DNA from: Wurfbainia villosa
Taxonomy: Eukaryota; Streptophyta; Magnoliopsida; Zingiberales; Zingiberaceae
Assembly: GCA_025175895.1 (NCBI GenBank)
Contig: CM046004.1
Span: 6,262,001 to 6,326,000 of the forward strand
Direction: 5' to 3'
Length of the DNA stretch: 64,000 nucleotides
Every line of letters starts with the position of its first letter. Within the stretch, counting starts at the first letter, position 1. A program made the position numbers and the translations under genes. The notes below the pieces were generated by a model. It was not told where the DNA came from, made no database searches, and was given only the letters and a program-made list of their open reading frames with translations. This document shows positions 33,171 through 45,370 of the stretch, one piece after another.

Positions 33171-36100
33171 TGTCACGCTCCGAGAGTATGTCGTGTCGAA
33201 AAAGCAAATAGACGGTATCTCTCCTGTACGTGACAACATATCATGTTAATACAAAGCCCTTAGGCCCACAACTACAACATAATAAGCATAACTGAATCAA
33301 AACAAAGCGGAAAACATAAAACCAAACACTCATAACCATATATACTGACATACAATCCAAAACCAACATAGGTGTACACCAACTGACAAGTCCATAGTAC
33401 CAAACAGTACATAAAATATCGAACACAAACTAAAGTACACAACATAAACCAAAATCCACGGGAGCCTCAGAAAAAGGAGATGGGATGGATCGTTGGCGAA
33501 GCTCCAAGTCGTCACGAAGACTTCTACCTATTACCTGGGCAACAGAAAAACCTAAGATCCGTGGTGGTGAGTATAACTCAGCAGGTAATAAGAGAGAACA
33601 TGTATATATATCAAATATCACATGTAATTCAACACTATAATCTATAGGTACGACAGGTATACATCATGCATACCACTAAACCATTTGAACAACGAAAGAT
33701 GCTGACATACCTCGCCAGCTACTCTACACTCATCCAACCCGAGCATATATCCACAACATACCATATGAAGAGTAATACTAACTCACACTACGTCATGATA
33801 CGGGTCAAGGGTATCACAATGACCAACCAACAAGTATACAGGTACCCTGACATCCTACCATATAGAAAATGCAATAGCATGTATGAATATGTACAAACAA
33901 ATGCAACAAGCATAGTACATACAAATGCATCATCAGAGTGAGTATATATATAGACTGCATCGGTATGTATACTAATCACAATCATCTATGTATATATATA
34001 TATATATAGCAATATGCAAAACGTCATATGATACGGAAATGCAGCATGTATGGTTATGCCTGCGCAACCCTACTCGCTACTACGATCCCAGTGTGGCCTA
34101 GGTGGCACGACATGACAATTGTCCCAACTTAACACCAACCACTGTTCTAGAGTGGCCGAGCGGGCAGTATGATCGAGTAGCATATGAGCGTAAAGAGCTC
34201 GCTACACAACGGGGGTCCTTGCTGCTGGCCACTCTGACTGACACTACCTATGAGTGGTCGAGTGTCACGCACCCAAGACAACTGCATACAACTCCAACTA
34301 CCACCATCTATAATGGTAGAGTGCGGCACAATAAATACTTTGCCCTCACACCAGTTACTCCTCTGGGAGTAATCTGGGAGGCAGGATGACTAACGATCCT
34401 CTCAACCATAAGGGAGACTATGTCGTCAGTATGAATGCAAATGACATGAATGCATTGTCACACATACAGACATCTACCATAGACTCTGTTCTACAGAGAT
34501 TCATACTCATCTGATCAATGCACTTTCTATCTTGTAGAGAGTAGAGAGTCGTACTCAACTGATCATGACAAGCTAGGACCATCGGTCCATAGCGACACAC
34601 TATTCATAATTCACCTGACCATTTACACAACACATGATCGGTAGTAAATATGCAATGTAAAGATATTGGAATCAATCCTACGTTCAGGGCATTACCTACC
34701 CACGGATGACCTTTTTACCCAATTTACAAATCAGGTTATCATCCGTACTCCACTATTTACACCTAATTAAACATTTATAGATCTACTTTCATCACATCTA
34801 TAACTCCTCAATCATGATGAAGGAAAATGTGATATCGACATTAGAGCATATAAAGCCAACGACAAAGTTCAAGCACAAGAATAAATGAAAGCGGGGTCAA
34901 GATAATATGAACATATAATATGATCATATATATGTCTAAATCTGTATGCAACTATAACTACCTGACTTGGGTAGGAAATTACCCACCTACTGTAATGCTC
35001 GTAATAATAAAGCCCTCACGTCCGTGGACCTGTCTCGTATCCACGTCCTGCAAATATCATCAATTACAATCAAAATCGAGTACACGACAAATATATATAA
35101 ATTCACTATTCTATCGTTTCTATATTCGCGTCCCTTTACCGAATACGAATTAGAAATCCAAATAGCCAGCTTAACAACTTAATTTGATGTAGTAGGATCA
35201 CCAACACAATTAGTTATAAATCTAATCCATAATCACAACCCTTAAATTACAGCTGCCCCATATTGCATATAACTCCAATTCCATACCGTGGATCTGACCT
35301 ACACTTATCCAGTACAACCCCCTTTTTGATCTGAGTATAGGTATCCAATCTGGATCAATTAGATTGTTTTGTAAGAAATCCCTATTCAGATCACCTTCCT
35401 CACCTAAAAATCATAATATATCACAGCTCTATTATAATCCTTGCCCATTCGCAGTCAAGAACAGAGTGTCACCCCACTTGTTCCACAACCCACATTTTAT
35501 ACAAATTCAAGGGCTTAATCCATCCTATTTGGAATTCTCCGCTTAACCCCTCTCCATCCACTGCTTCACAGTCGGCTCATCTTTCCAATACCAACCCATC
35601 ACAGCCACAAACAATCACACGACAGTCAATCAATATTACCCACAGCAATCCAACGAATCGAACTGGACTAACAGAACAAAAGGAAATGGATCATGCTTAC
35701 CAACAATTGGAGCCTCACCGACAGCAAATCCCTAAAACCGACAACCCTGTTCACCAGACAACCTACTGCCCAAATCAAATCTGAGCTTAGCGTAGGAATC
35801 TACAACAACATCTTATTATCATTCAAGGTAAGGAGCAATAAAACCGGTGCTTACCTTTCCCCGACTACAAATGGCAGTGGACTGCTTGGTTCACCGGAAA
35901 AACCAATGACAACGCCGCTACCCTATATCACAAATCCACGCTCAACGAAAAAAGAAAGCACCGCAACTCTAGAATTCGTCCAAGGTAGGGAGGAAGCAGG
36001 CCTTACCTAATTCCGACGCCAAGCGACCGTGACACCCCTCCCTCAATTGACGACTCTGTTCGCTCTCGCCGCCCAAATCCACGCTTCCAGCCGCTCCTAC

Positions 36101-36445
36101 CCTCCCGGTTCTAGCCCGTCCGCAGAGACTGTCGAGGACGTCGATCGCCGTTTGTAGAGGAGAGGGATGCGAGGAAGAAGAAGACACGAAGAGGAGGTGA
36201 GGAGTTTCGGCGACGGGAAGATGAGAAGAGAAGCTGCGGAGAAATGCTTGTGCGGAGTAAAACCGCGTGTGAATGATGAAAATGCCGAGCGATTTGGCAT
36301 TACGAAGGAGAAAACGAGTCGGGTAATGTTGATTGGGTTCTTACCCTATAAGACCAATCCTAGCTTTAATTAACCCCTATCAATTAAACCTATATTAGGT
36401 ATTAATTAGAGTCCTAATCATGATTTTTTTGCGCCGTATCTTACA
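33171..36445 (-). mobile_element. Solo chromovirus-type LTR inserted in the Tat LTR
   Basis: On the minus strand the LTR begins TGTAAGATACGGCGC (36445) and ends GGAGCGTGACA (33171). The flanking pentamers GGGAA (33166-33170) and GTGAA (36446-36450) are a target-site duplication with one change. The layout, with a GC-rich block at about 36030-36290 near the start, parallels the inverted LTRs at 12516-18043. All short open frames inside are low-quality and not supported as genes. Confidence 0.7.
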
Positions 36446-37157
36446 GTGAATGTCCACAAAGATCTTGAAAACAACTCACAAATGAGCGAAAGAGAGCGCT
36501 GAGAGATGTCTCGGCAAATGCCCCTCCAATGCTCAAGTCAGAATGTTGTTACCTTTAGATAGGAAATGAGGTAGGCGAAAATCCCAAGGGGAACATAGGA
36601 GGCATGACCTCACTGTGTCAATGACGTGACGGTACAGAGGAGATCTTGAGAGGTATGACCTCATTAATGAAGAAGACATTGTTGTACGGATAGGAACTTG
36701 AGAGGCATGACCTCATTAATGAAGACGACGTGGGTGTACGAAAATGATCTCGAGGGACATGATCTTATTAATGAAGACGACATGGTTGTACGAAGAAGAT
36801 CTTGAGGGGCATTACCTCATTAATAAAGATGTAGTTGTACAATGGAGGTCATATTAGTGTGTCCCCTAACAAGGAGACACTTTTGATATCTACTGATCTT
36901 GGACATCTAGCTGATATGTTATTAAGGCAAACATCTGGGCTATATATGTTGTTGAGTCGAGATATCTAGGCTATATATATATGCTGCTAAGCCGAGACAT
37001 CTAGGTTATATATGCTGCTGAACTGAGACATTTGGGCACCTTCCATAGACTTGAGTCGCCTTTGTGTCGCCTTTGACTGGGTACAACTTTTAGTTCCACT
37101 TCCGCTTGACCGTTGACTTAGTCAGTTGGCTGTCACCTAAGGGTGTTTTCCTCCACA
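36446..37157 (-). repeat. 5' portion of the Tat 5' LTR, with tandem repeats
   Basis: The LTR starts TGTGGAGGAAAACACCC on the minus strand at 37157. It holds about four 59-bp units at 36620-36840 (GACCTCATTAATGAAGA, then GTTGTACG, then GATCTTGAG), and about three 45-50-bp units at 36895-37030 (GACATCTAGG, CTATATAT, GCTGCTGA). Confidence 0.6.
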
Positions 37158-37162
37158 TCAAT

Positions 37163-39168
37163 GACCGACAGTCACACGGCGATGCAATAATTGTGCATTT
37201 TGCTAATCGGATGATTATGAACGATTCATGTATGAATGCACGGGAAATGAGTCACACATAGTATCAAAACTATGATAAATGATATTATTTGTTACATATT
37301 ATAATTTTTACGCTTTATATTGTAGTCTCACTCGCTCGTGGATGCAATTATTTATATGATATCATCTAACTATCTAACCACAATGGCTGCTTTTAAACTT
37401 TTATTATCATTCATTAATCTCTTTAATATCTAATGGCTCACTTCTCCCTTTGCTAAATAAAGTATATATTATAGGTTCGTTTACTACAATAAATCTAAAA
37501 TCATCAACCATTAAACTTTTCATTGAAGTGAGAACCATACCATATTTGTTAAAGTTTCTACCATAGTTTATAAAAATATTTAAAACAAAACCAAAATCTC
37601 TCGTCCTAAGGAGAAATAGGAGAAACCACATATTAAAATATTTATCCCCTGTGATAGAATACTAGAAATACACAAAAGAAATAAGAAAAAATTAATGTAA
37701 TTTATATAGTTTATATAATATAAGGGGAAAAAATATAATAAAAACTATAGAAAGTTACCGTTCGTGCAAAAATTATGTGATACGAAAGAGAATTTTAATT
37801 CACGTGACAATTTACGTGGCTTTAAGAAAATTTAATCGATGCATAGATTATCTTACAAGGTGAAGAATCAATATAGATTTTGTCCCATTAAGTAATTAGC
37901 ACACATGATAAAATTGTTTCAAATAATATTAATTTTTTGATAGCTATAAAGTTTTTTGAAATACTTACTCTTTGCCGTGTTAATTTTTTATTAGATAAAA
38001 ATATCCTTTGTGATTTATCTTTTTTCATCTAGCTATGAAATCAACGATGAAAAATATCTAAAATGAACGTATCATTTTTTTATCCCACGAATTAATGTAG
38101 ATTTGGTAAAGTAAATTTTAGTATGAGCTTGATAATTTGAACTCATTCAGATCCAGTGATCATGTTTATTAATCAAATTGATATTTACATATATTAAAAA
38201 ATGACGGTGGCAATGTCTTTTTTTTTAACGATTATACGAGCAATTATAATACATGTACAATTAAAAATGATTAATGACTGAAATAGTTATATCCGGATAG
38301 AAGACACAACAACTGTTTCATTTATTTTCCGATCATGTTTGAGGTAATTGAGAGATTTTTTTTTTCATCACAATCTTGATTTCTTTCTATGTTATTTGTC
38401 CTTTATTATTTTCTGCATTGTCTATCTCGAGATCAGATTTAAATATGGGAGGAACACTTCTTCCTCTTTCCTAACTCATGTTTATAGTTCAAGAGAAAGG
38501 AATTCACCGAAAGTAGTTTATCAAATCCATTTGTAATAATATTCGTGCTGTTCTAATCAACGAGTCATTTCGAAAGGAAATAATCCCCTTCCGTAATTTA
38601 TGATAAGAAATAATGAAAATAAACATAATTATTTTTTACTACAGACTAATTTGAGAAGAGAAACCTCGGAGAAAAAGCTACAGAACGCTTTCGAGTCGGG
38701 TCGAATAAACCAGAAACAAGAAAAAGGCTAAATCGATCGATGTCTCACCCGCAGACGCGGGCGGATATTGGGCCAGGGAAGCATGTTCGGTACGTGATTG
38801 CAATCTATCGCATTCATGCATCTTTCTCCTGCCTGCTTGGCTTGCAAATCAAGTGAGGGTTTTTTTTTTTTTTTTGTTTTTGTTTTCTCTGAGGTGAAAC
38901 ATCACTCGCCAAACGTCTACCAGTAAAAGAAACAGGTCATTGAACCGTGCATTAGTCTCTGTTCTGTTCTGTACAATAATATTTTTTACATGCATAAATA
39001 ATTCGCGTCAAGCAGTTGGATGCAGCACCAAAAGTTCCTCCTCAACAACCCCATTGTTCACCAAACCAGTCGACATCCCCTTTGTGTACTCTGTGCATGC
39101 ATCTTTTCTAAGTCCGGTCCGATCCGGTCCGGTTCGGTTCGGTCCAACCAGACCCGCTTGGAGGGCCA
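37163..39168. other. AT-rich intergenic DNA downstream of the ACR gene
   Basis: Homopolymer runs and short A/T repeats dominate. There is no domain-bearing open frame. A poly-T run at about 38861-38876 and a GGTCCGATCC/GGTTCGGTTC simple repeat near 39117-39142 are the only structures visible. The 3' UTR of the minus-strand ACR gene must lie in the right part, but no clear signal was chosen. Confidence 0.4.
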
Positions 39169-40736
39169 CTAGGTGCAGGATCTAATCAGGCCCAAGTTGA
39201 AGAGATTCCTCTTCACGATGTTGCCCAAGAGGAAGAGTCCGACTCCTCGGCCGCCGCCGTTCGACGCTGTCTCCTCCTCGGCCGGCGACCACTTGCGAAG
39301 CGAGCATGGACCGCGCTCGTCGCTCAACTCGACGCTGATCTTCTCCGCGATGGCGTCGACGGTCCTCTGGCTTATGGCGCGGCCGGAGGAGTCGGCGACG
39401 TAGAACGAGTTCGTGGCTACTCCGGCTTTGGTGCTGACTTCCGCCCTCGTCACCGACAGTCCGTGTTCGCGTAGGGCTTGCGTCACGTCCGCCAGTAAAC
39501 CCTTGCGATCCGCCGTCCGCAGCTCTAACATCACTCCCTGCGGCGTGAAAAGAGGGCAAATTGTAGCTCAAAATTTGATTTTTTTTTTGATTGGGATGAT
39601 ACTAGCGGAGTGGAAAATGTACCTCTGGTGCTCTGCGCTCGATGGCGGCTTGGAGACATTGAACCACTCGCTGCCGCTCTGCTTCCGAACTGATCGGAGT
39701 GCCGTCCAGATGCCTCAAGTAAAATTCCTAATTAATTCACGGATTCAGAACGATATGAACAATTTTACGCCAAATTTTGATGCAAAATTGGATCTTGGAG
39801 CCAGATATTTTACTTGGTGAGCTCGAATGCCGTCGGTGTCCACGGTTCCGTGGAAGACGACGTACTCCATGTCGATCAGTGTGCAGACCACGTCGAAGAG
39901 AAGCTTCGGTCGATCACGGCACTCGACGTTGACGACGGAGTACCCGCGGTCTACCCAGTTCTGCACGGAGACCAGCAACGACCTTTTGACCCGACAGCCG
40001 GCGCGCTCGTGGTCGAGGTCAACGAACATCAGCTGGTGCATCCTGCGGTCGGAGTGAGCCGTCGCAGCCGCAGGCGGTCCCATGCCTGCGGTGACCCTCT
40101 CACCGTGGTTGCCTATCAGCACGCTCCGTAGCCGCGCCACGATGCGGTGCGGGTCGTCGGCGCTTCCGAAGACCACAGAAATAAGGCAAGCGACGCGGCC
40201 GTTGTGCGTCCACACCTTGGCCGTCACGACGTCGCATTCGGCATCGCGAAGCACGGCGAAAATCTCAGAGAGGAGCCCCGGGCGGTCATCGCCCGCGAGC
40301 TCCAGCTCGGTGGCGCCACATATCTCGCCTCCGGCTACCTCGTCTGGGACATCTTTGCCGTTATCCTCGGCATCAGCGCAAAGGGAGAGCTCCAGTTTGG
40401 AGGCCAGGGCGCGGTCGGCGAGCTTGCAACCGTCGCGATCGGTGACGTGGAATACGTTCATGAACCAGCGGCCGTCGGAGGAGATGTAGGCCTTTCCGAC
40501 GACGAGATCGAGATCGGCGAGCACACGGAGGGCCTCCAAAAGCACGCCGCGATCCCGAGCGCTGTCAACCTTCACCACCGTCGCGGTGGCGCACACCGCA
40601 TTGTCCACCACCACCCTGCGCCGCCCTGAATTCAGCAAGGCAGCGCCCTACTCCAAAACAAAGCAAAAGGAAGAAAACATTCTCACTCTTACCGGGGAGT
40701 GTTCATACGCATGATGAATCTGTCGTACTCCTCCAT
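39169..40736 (-). CDS. ACR-family protein with four ACT domains
   Basis: There are four exons: complement(40693..40736), (39814..40615), (39623..39727) and (39169..39537). They total 1320 nt including the stop and encode 439 residues, near the family's usual length. All junctions are GT-AG; exon 1 starts MEEYDRFIMRMNTP and joins to RVVVDNAVC. ACT domains lie at about residues 25-85 (VDSARDRGVLLEALRVL), 116-166 (LAGDDRPGLLSEIFAVL), 240-320 (ECRDRPKLLFDVVCTL) and 319-395 (TADRKGLLADVTQALREHG). The C-terminus GLFLLGNIVKRNLFNLGLIR matches the conserved ACR tail. ACR proteins are thought to bind amino acids; related domains form the end of bacterial GlnD. No enzyme domain is present. The second acceptor was placed at 40616 because it alone keeps frame. 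The gene looks intact and is strongly GC-rich against its AT-rich surroundings. Confidence 0.93.
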
Positions 40737-40818
40737 GGAAGGAAAATGACTTCCACCGGCCTCCTCTTCTAGTTCTTGCTCCTCTTCCTCGCCTCGCCGC
40801 CTCCCTCCGGGCTCCGCG

Positions 40819-40826
40819 TATTTAAA
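40819..40826 (-). promoter_or_regulatory. TATA-like box of the ACR gene
   Basis: The coding strand reads TTTAAATA, 83 bp before the ATG at 40736, in otherwise GC-rich DNA. That spacing would leave a 5' UTR of about 50 bp. Position and sequence fit a TATA box; no experimental support. Confidence 0.4.
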
Positions 40827-40829
40827 AGC

Positions 40830-43021
40830 TGCGCTGCGAGAGAAGACTGAAAGAGGGCGGGGCGGGTGAGATTGGGCTTTGTCGGCCCATTTAAGAGTCC
40901 ACCACCTGCCACCTTTCCTTCTCCAACAAACCTCGTGCAACTTGCACGCTGGTAAAGATAGAGAGCCCTGTGCGCCCGTGGGGGCAACTGGCGAGAAGCC
41001 GACAGCGCAAGCGGTCGCCCTCCTTCCGTGCGCCGCACGTTGTTATCATGCCCACCTGCCTGCTTCGCCTGCAGTACTACTGCAATCTTGCGTCGCGATG
41101 CGCGTTACATGGTGCAATGTGTGCGCCCATTTTATTAACTAACCGACCAACTAACCTCCTCGTTCCGGTCTGTTCCAACTAACCTCCTTATTCCGCTCTG
41201 TCCTGCCCTAGCTCCCGACCATCATCGATCCTTTTTCTATTTTTTTTATTAGCATTATATATTTAGATTTTCAATCAATCTGATTAATTTTAAAAATAAT
41301 TTTTAATAGATTTTATTCTATAGATTTTTAATGGAACGTTAAAGAATTCATAAGTAAAATATGCTCCATCGATACTCAAAAGTACTATTCAATATTCATT
41401 CGCGGAGTGTTTAATATATCCTCAACTCCTACTCATTCAGACAATTTTTTTTTTAAAAAAATAAATCTTTTAGTACTCAAATTTCATTAGGACAGATTAA
41501 GTTAATTAATTAAATATTATTTGAGTGTCCAATTAATCTACTTATAATTTGGAGGAGATTTTTTTTTTATTGGTATCAAATGTGGAGTCTTCGATGATCA
41601 ATTCAATTTTATTTTATTTTTTATGAAATGTTATTTTGATCGACCACTTGAGGAAGGTTTTTAAGAGTATGGCATGATATATTTGGACCGGTAGATGAAA
41701 GTATGATAATTATATTAACAAATACGATTGTATATTTTTTATATTTCACAGAGAGAGAGAGAGTACGCGAGCGAGGCGTGAACTGAGTAGAATAAATTCA
41801 TTTTCGTCTCCCAATGAATTGAAGACGATGACCAGACGGCAGTTTTCAGCTCTGCCAACTTTTCTTTCGCTACCTGCACCGAGAAGCCATTTCAAATACG
41901 GGCAAGTCGTCCGCCTCCGTCCGTCGAATCAAACGATGAATATGGAATGCCTCGGGACTACGATATCTATATAATTTTTTAAACATTTAAAATTAATTCG
42001 GTGACATATTTATAAAAAAAAAAATATTAAGTATAAAAAAATTGAACTGTCCGCCGTAAACGTTTTTTAATTTATCTTAATAGTCGATGAAAAATTTATA
42101 TAGAATCAAATCGATCACTTTCAAAATGAATCGGGCTAAAAACTTGAATACGTAAGAGAGAAAAGGGATTTTAATCTCATCTAAAATAATTTTAAAATTT
42201 TTTAACCTATTACAAAAAAAATTTATTTTCACACATTTAAAATTGACAATAGTTAGCTCTATGTAATTATAAATTTTGATATGATTCATTCTTTTTGTGA
42301 GTATTACTCTTTGAAAATTCTATTTGATTACTCTATTGAAGGATCAAATGTGAATCTCTGCTCGATGAAATTGGACTAGATCATAAGAATTACTCATTGA
42401 TCACATTGCACTGATTTTCTAATTTACTCGATAAATAATATCTGAGAATTAAATTGTTCATCGTCAAAATTAATCGAGTCAAAAATTTAGACATCTAAAT
42501 TATAAAAAAACAATGAATAGAAATATCCTTCCCCTATTCAAAGATTAATCTGAAATTTCCAAAAGGAATATAAAGCCTTAAATGTGTCGAAAGCTAATGG
42601 AAAAAATGGATGGAAATCGATTATATGTGAAGATTTTAATCTCATTTTAATAATTGTATGGTACGAAAAATATTGATTTATATTCAATCTTGAAAATGAG
42701 ACAACGAAAAATTATGAATCCGCAAGTATAATCAGAAGCTTCCATTCACAAGTATGCTCGTAGGGATGCAAATCTAAACTCCAGATTATATCAAATTCAG
42801 ATAACTTATATGTAAGTGCAATTTATGCACGAAAAATGTGATCGATTTGGATAAAATTTATCCAAATGAATTAACTTTCATTATTAATTATCATCGGAAT
42901 CAAATTTTTCTCGCTGCTCAATCATGATGCATACACAGTAATGTTCAATTAGAAATTTATGCACGACAAACGGTACGAGGTAATCAACCTTGTAATGTAA
43001 TCATGGTACAATTTTAAAGAC
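40830..43021. other. Upstream of ACR, then AT-rich intergenic DNA
   Basis: The first 380 bp are GC-rich and may hold promoter elements. From about 41210 to 43020 the DNA is AT-rich, with poly-A/T runs and a short GA repeat at 41751-41764. No gene is recognised; a 70-residue minus frame at 42077-42289 is unsupported. Confidence 0.4.
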
Positions 43022-43024
43022 GTA

Positions 43025-43732
43025 GGCTACGTTTGATATGGGGTAATGTAATCAACTTTGTAATGTAATGTAATGTAATGTGTATTACATTACTGTATTT
43101 GGTTAGCAATTGGTGTGTAATCTTTAATTACAAAAGTGATTACATTCGTTTGTTTGATGTTCATATTTGTTATAAGGAATGTAATTCATATTATTATAAA
43201 ATGATAAAAATACTCTTATAAGGTTGTCGCCGATCGTCGGTGGGCACCAGATGATCGTCGCCCGGTCGCCGGTCGTCGGCCGCCACCGGTCGGTCGCCGG
43301 TCGCCGCCATCCGGCCGATCGTTCACGGCCACGGTCGCGTCGTCGCCGTCGGTTTGCCGCCGGTGGATCACCGGCCGATCAGATGTCGTCACGGCCGTGC
43401 CGGCCGCGATCGCTGCCGATCGTCGTTCGTCGACACGGCGGCCGATCGCCGATCGCCGCCGCCGGCGGCCGATCGTCATCGTCGGCGAGCATCGCCGGAA
43501 TCGCGACGAAAAATAAAAAGAAGGATATAGTGATATATATTGAGTTAAATATTAGTCAGATTAATCGATTATATAGCTTTTCCTTCGTAATCGAGATTAC
43601 GGATCTTGACTCTTATTTTGTAATGTGATTACATTACATTACATCTTTGAAATGTTACCAAACAAAGTAAATTATCATGTAATGTAATTCTAATTACATT
43701 ACAAGCCTGATTACCCCGTACCAAACGTAGCC
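43025..43732. mobile_element. Tourist/Harbinger-like MITE with GC-rich core
   Basis: The left end GGCTACGTTTGATATGGGGT and the reverse complement of the right end (GGCTACGTTTGGTACGGGGT) are near-perfect terminal inverted repeats. GTA lies on both sides (43022-43024 and 43733-43735) as a 3-bp duplication, which is the Harbinger size although the base content differs from the usual TWA. Subterminal DNA is rich in TAATGTAATGTAAT. The centre, 43216-43500, is a GC-rich block of CCGATCG and CGTCGCCG motifs. No transposase. Confidence 0.75.
43216..43500. repeat. CGATCG/CGTCGC-rich core block
   Basis: A very GC-rich stretch in an AT-rich element, built of CCGATCG, GGTCGCCG and CGTCGTC variants. Open frames run through it on both strands because the repeat lacks stops; their Arg/Asp/Ser-rich products are artefacts. 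Confidence 0.75.
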
Positions 43733-44540
43733 GTAATGTAATGTAATCGGATTATAAAAGATGAGACAAGATTCGTAATCTGGATTACAAAGAAAAAGTT
43801 ATGTAATCCGATTACTTTATGGACTCAATATTTATTATGACAAAATATATCATTCTTTTATTTTTCTCATTGCTTTCCGACATTCGTCGACGGTGACCAC
43901 CGATGACGGTCGCCAACAACCGACGGCCGATCGGCGATCGACGGGTCGATGGCCGTCGGTGGACTAGCGATCGGCGGCAAACGGCCGACCGACCGACGTG
44001 GCAACGATTACGACGGCCGATGGGACGGCACCGGTGATCGATCGGCGATCGGCCAATGGCGACGGCGATTACATCGTCGGCGGCCGACGGCCGTGCGACG
44101 GCCGTTAGCGATCGCGATCGATCGGTTGGCGATCGACGGCCAATTGGCGACCGACGATCGATCGACGATCGACGACCCACGAGCGATTGGTCGACCGACG
44201 ATAGGTCGTCCGCCAGCGATCGACGATCAGTCAGTCGACGATCGACGATCGACGGTCGGTGATCGACTATCGGCGATCGACCGACGGTACAAGGAATCAA
44301 CTAAAAATTTAATTATCTTCAAATGAAATTATAAGGATATTTTTGTCATTTTATAATACTATTAATTACATTCCTTATAACAAATAATGGACATTAAATA
44401 AACGAATATAATTATTTTTGTAATCAATTACATATCAATCGCTAATCAAACATAGTAATATAATATATATTATATTACATTATATTATAAACTTAATTAC
44501 ATTACAATATTGATTATATTATCTCGTACTAAACGTAGTC
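43733..44540. mobile_element. Second, related GC-cored element sharing the right end
   Basis: The right end, TCTCGTACTAAACGTAGTC at 44522-44540, is a diverged copy of the right end at 43732. The subterminal TAATGTAAT and TTACATTACA text is also shared, and the core (43880-44290) is GATCGACGG-rich. No separate left terminal repeat was found next to 43733, so the pair may be one composite or a nested or tandem element. Confidence 0.5.
43880..44290. repeat. GATCGACGG-type core block
   Basis: Dense short units such as GATCGACGATCGACGG, GGCCGACCGACCG and CGATCGGCG. This is the longest of the four such blocks in the window. The 162-residue minus and 125-residue plus frames through it are repeat artefacts. 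Confidence 0.75.
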
Positions 44541-45370
44541 TATAAGTAAATCCTTGACCGTTCAAATTGATTGTCAGTGTTACAATCCGAGCATTCACAT
44601 ACAGTGAATTAATTATTACTCGAGCATTTAATACGATTGAAAGTCGAAGCCCCTATATAATAACACTATAATCTCGAGTCGAGGAATAGATAAAACAGAT
44701 GAGATTTTTATCTATCCCCATTCCTTTGTTCCCCCCTCCTCTCTTGAACAATCGTAGTTCTTCTGTGATATCGTTTGAGTATAAATTCAATTCTCCACGA
44801 ACAATATGTTCAGTTAAATACATAATTTGACATTGTATTTTGAGAAATAGATGTATATCGTAACTTTGAAAAGTTGTCGAAGAGGATAAACTTATTTAAA
44901 AAAAATTACATTGAATATAAGTGTATGTAATTTCTGATTCGAACTCAGTCATTTGGACTCGATATTATTTCTCGAGTATTCAATCTTGACTCCCAATTAA
45001 GCACTCGGCCTAATTTCTCAACCAATCAACCCCCACTCTCGAGCACTCAACTTCTCCTCCTGAATTGACCTTCACTCATGGACACTCAACTTCTCCTCGG
45101 TTGCCACTCAACATTTAATTTGTACAATTAGCCACTAACTTTTGTATGGTCAACCCACTCGAATCTCTTTGCACTCGTGCATCCGAGCACTCAGACAACT
45201 TGATGGTAGTTCCATTCGAGCTCGAACAACACTCGACACTTAGTATTGAATTTGAGTAGCACTCTGCGCTCTCGAGCATCCGAGTGCTCAGGCGATTCAG
45301 TGATAGTTCAGACTCGAATAGCACCCTGCACTCGAGACATTCGGAAGACTCGATCATGTGCATTCCACTC
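44541..45370. other. Intergenic DNA with CTCGAGCA-type repeats
   Basis: From about 44940 the sequence repeats GAGCACTCAACTTCTCCTC and CTCGAGCATCCGAG-like blocks. Two loosely related units of about 95 bp lie near 45170-45262 and 45263-45350. No gene is seen; the 91- and 70-residue frames are products of the repeats. Confidence 0.4.

Larger units (their letters stand above)
21360..37157 (-). mobile_element. Tat-lineage Ty3/gypsy retrotransposon, multiply interrupted
   Basis: In minus-strand order: 5' LTR (37157 to about 33045, split by a solo LTR), gag (32999), protease (30480), RT (29930), then after the nested insertion RT thumb, RNase H (22230) and the second RNase H (21836). The LTR end carries the text near 36484-36540 whose minus strand reads GACATCTCTCAGCGCTCTC. 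A GTGGGAA-containing degenerate primer-binding site lies near 33030-33045. Integrase and the 3' LTR are not seen; the copy ends against a copia-type fragment at about 21356. Confidence 0.7.

Noticed and set aside
33160..33171. TAGGGGGGAA before TGTCACGC read as polypurine tract plus start of a plus-strand LTR
   Set aside because: TGTCACGCTCC is the complement of the usual chromovirus LTR end GGAGCGTGACA, and 36445 has a good LTR start on the minus strand. The purine run is part of the Tat LTR.
40082..40629. Plus-strand frames of 135 and 160 residues opposite ACR exon 2
   Set aside because: They are the antisense of a strongly supported exon with high third-position GC, which keeps the opposite strand open.
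43812..44300. 162-residue minus-strand open frame rich in RRSP/DRR motifs (and plus-strand partners at 43949-44326 and 43224-43628)
   Set aside because: The frames follow the CGATCG-type repeat, which lacks stop codons in several frames. Composition is repetitive and there is no domain or splice context.
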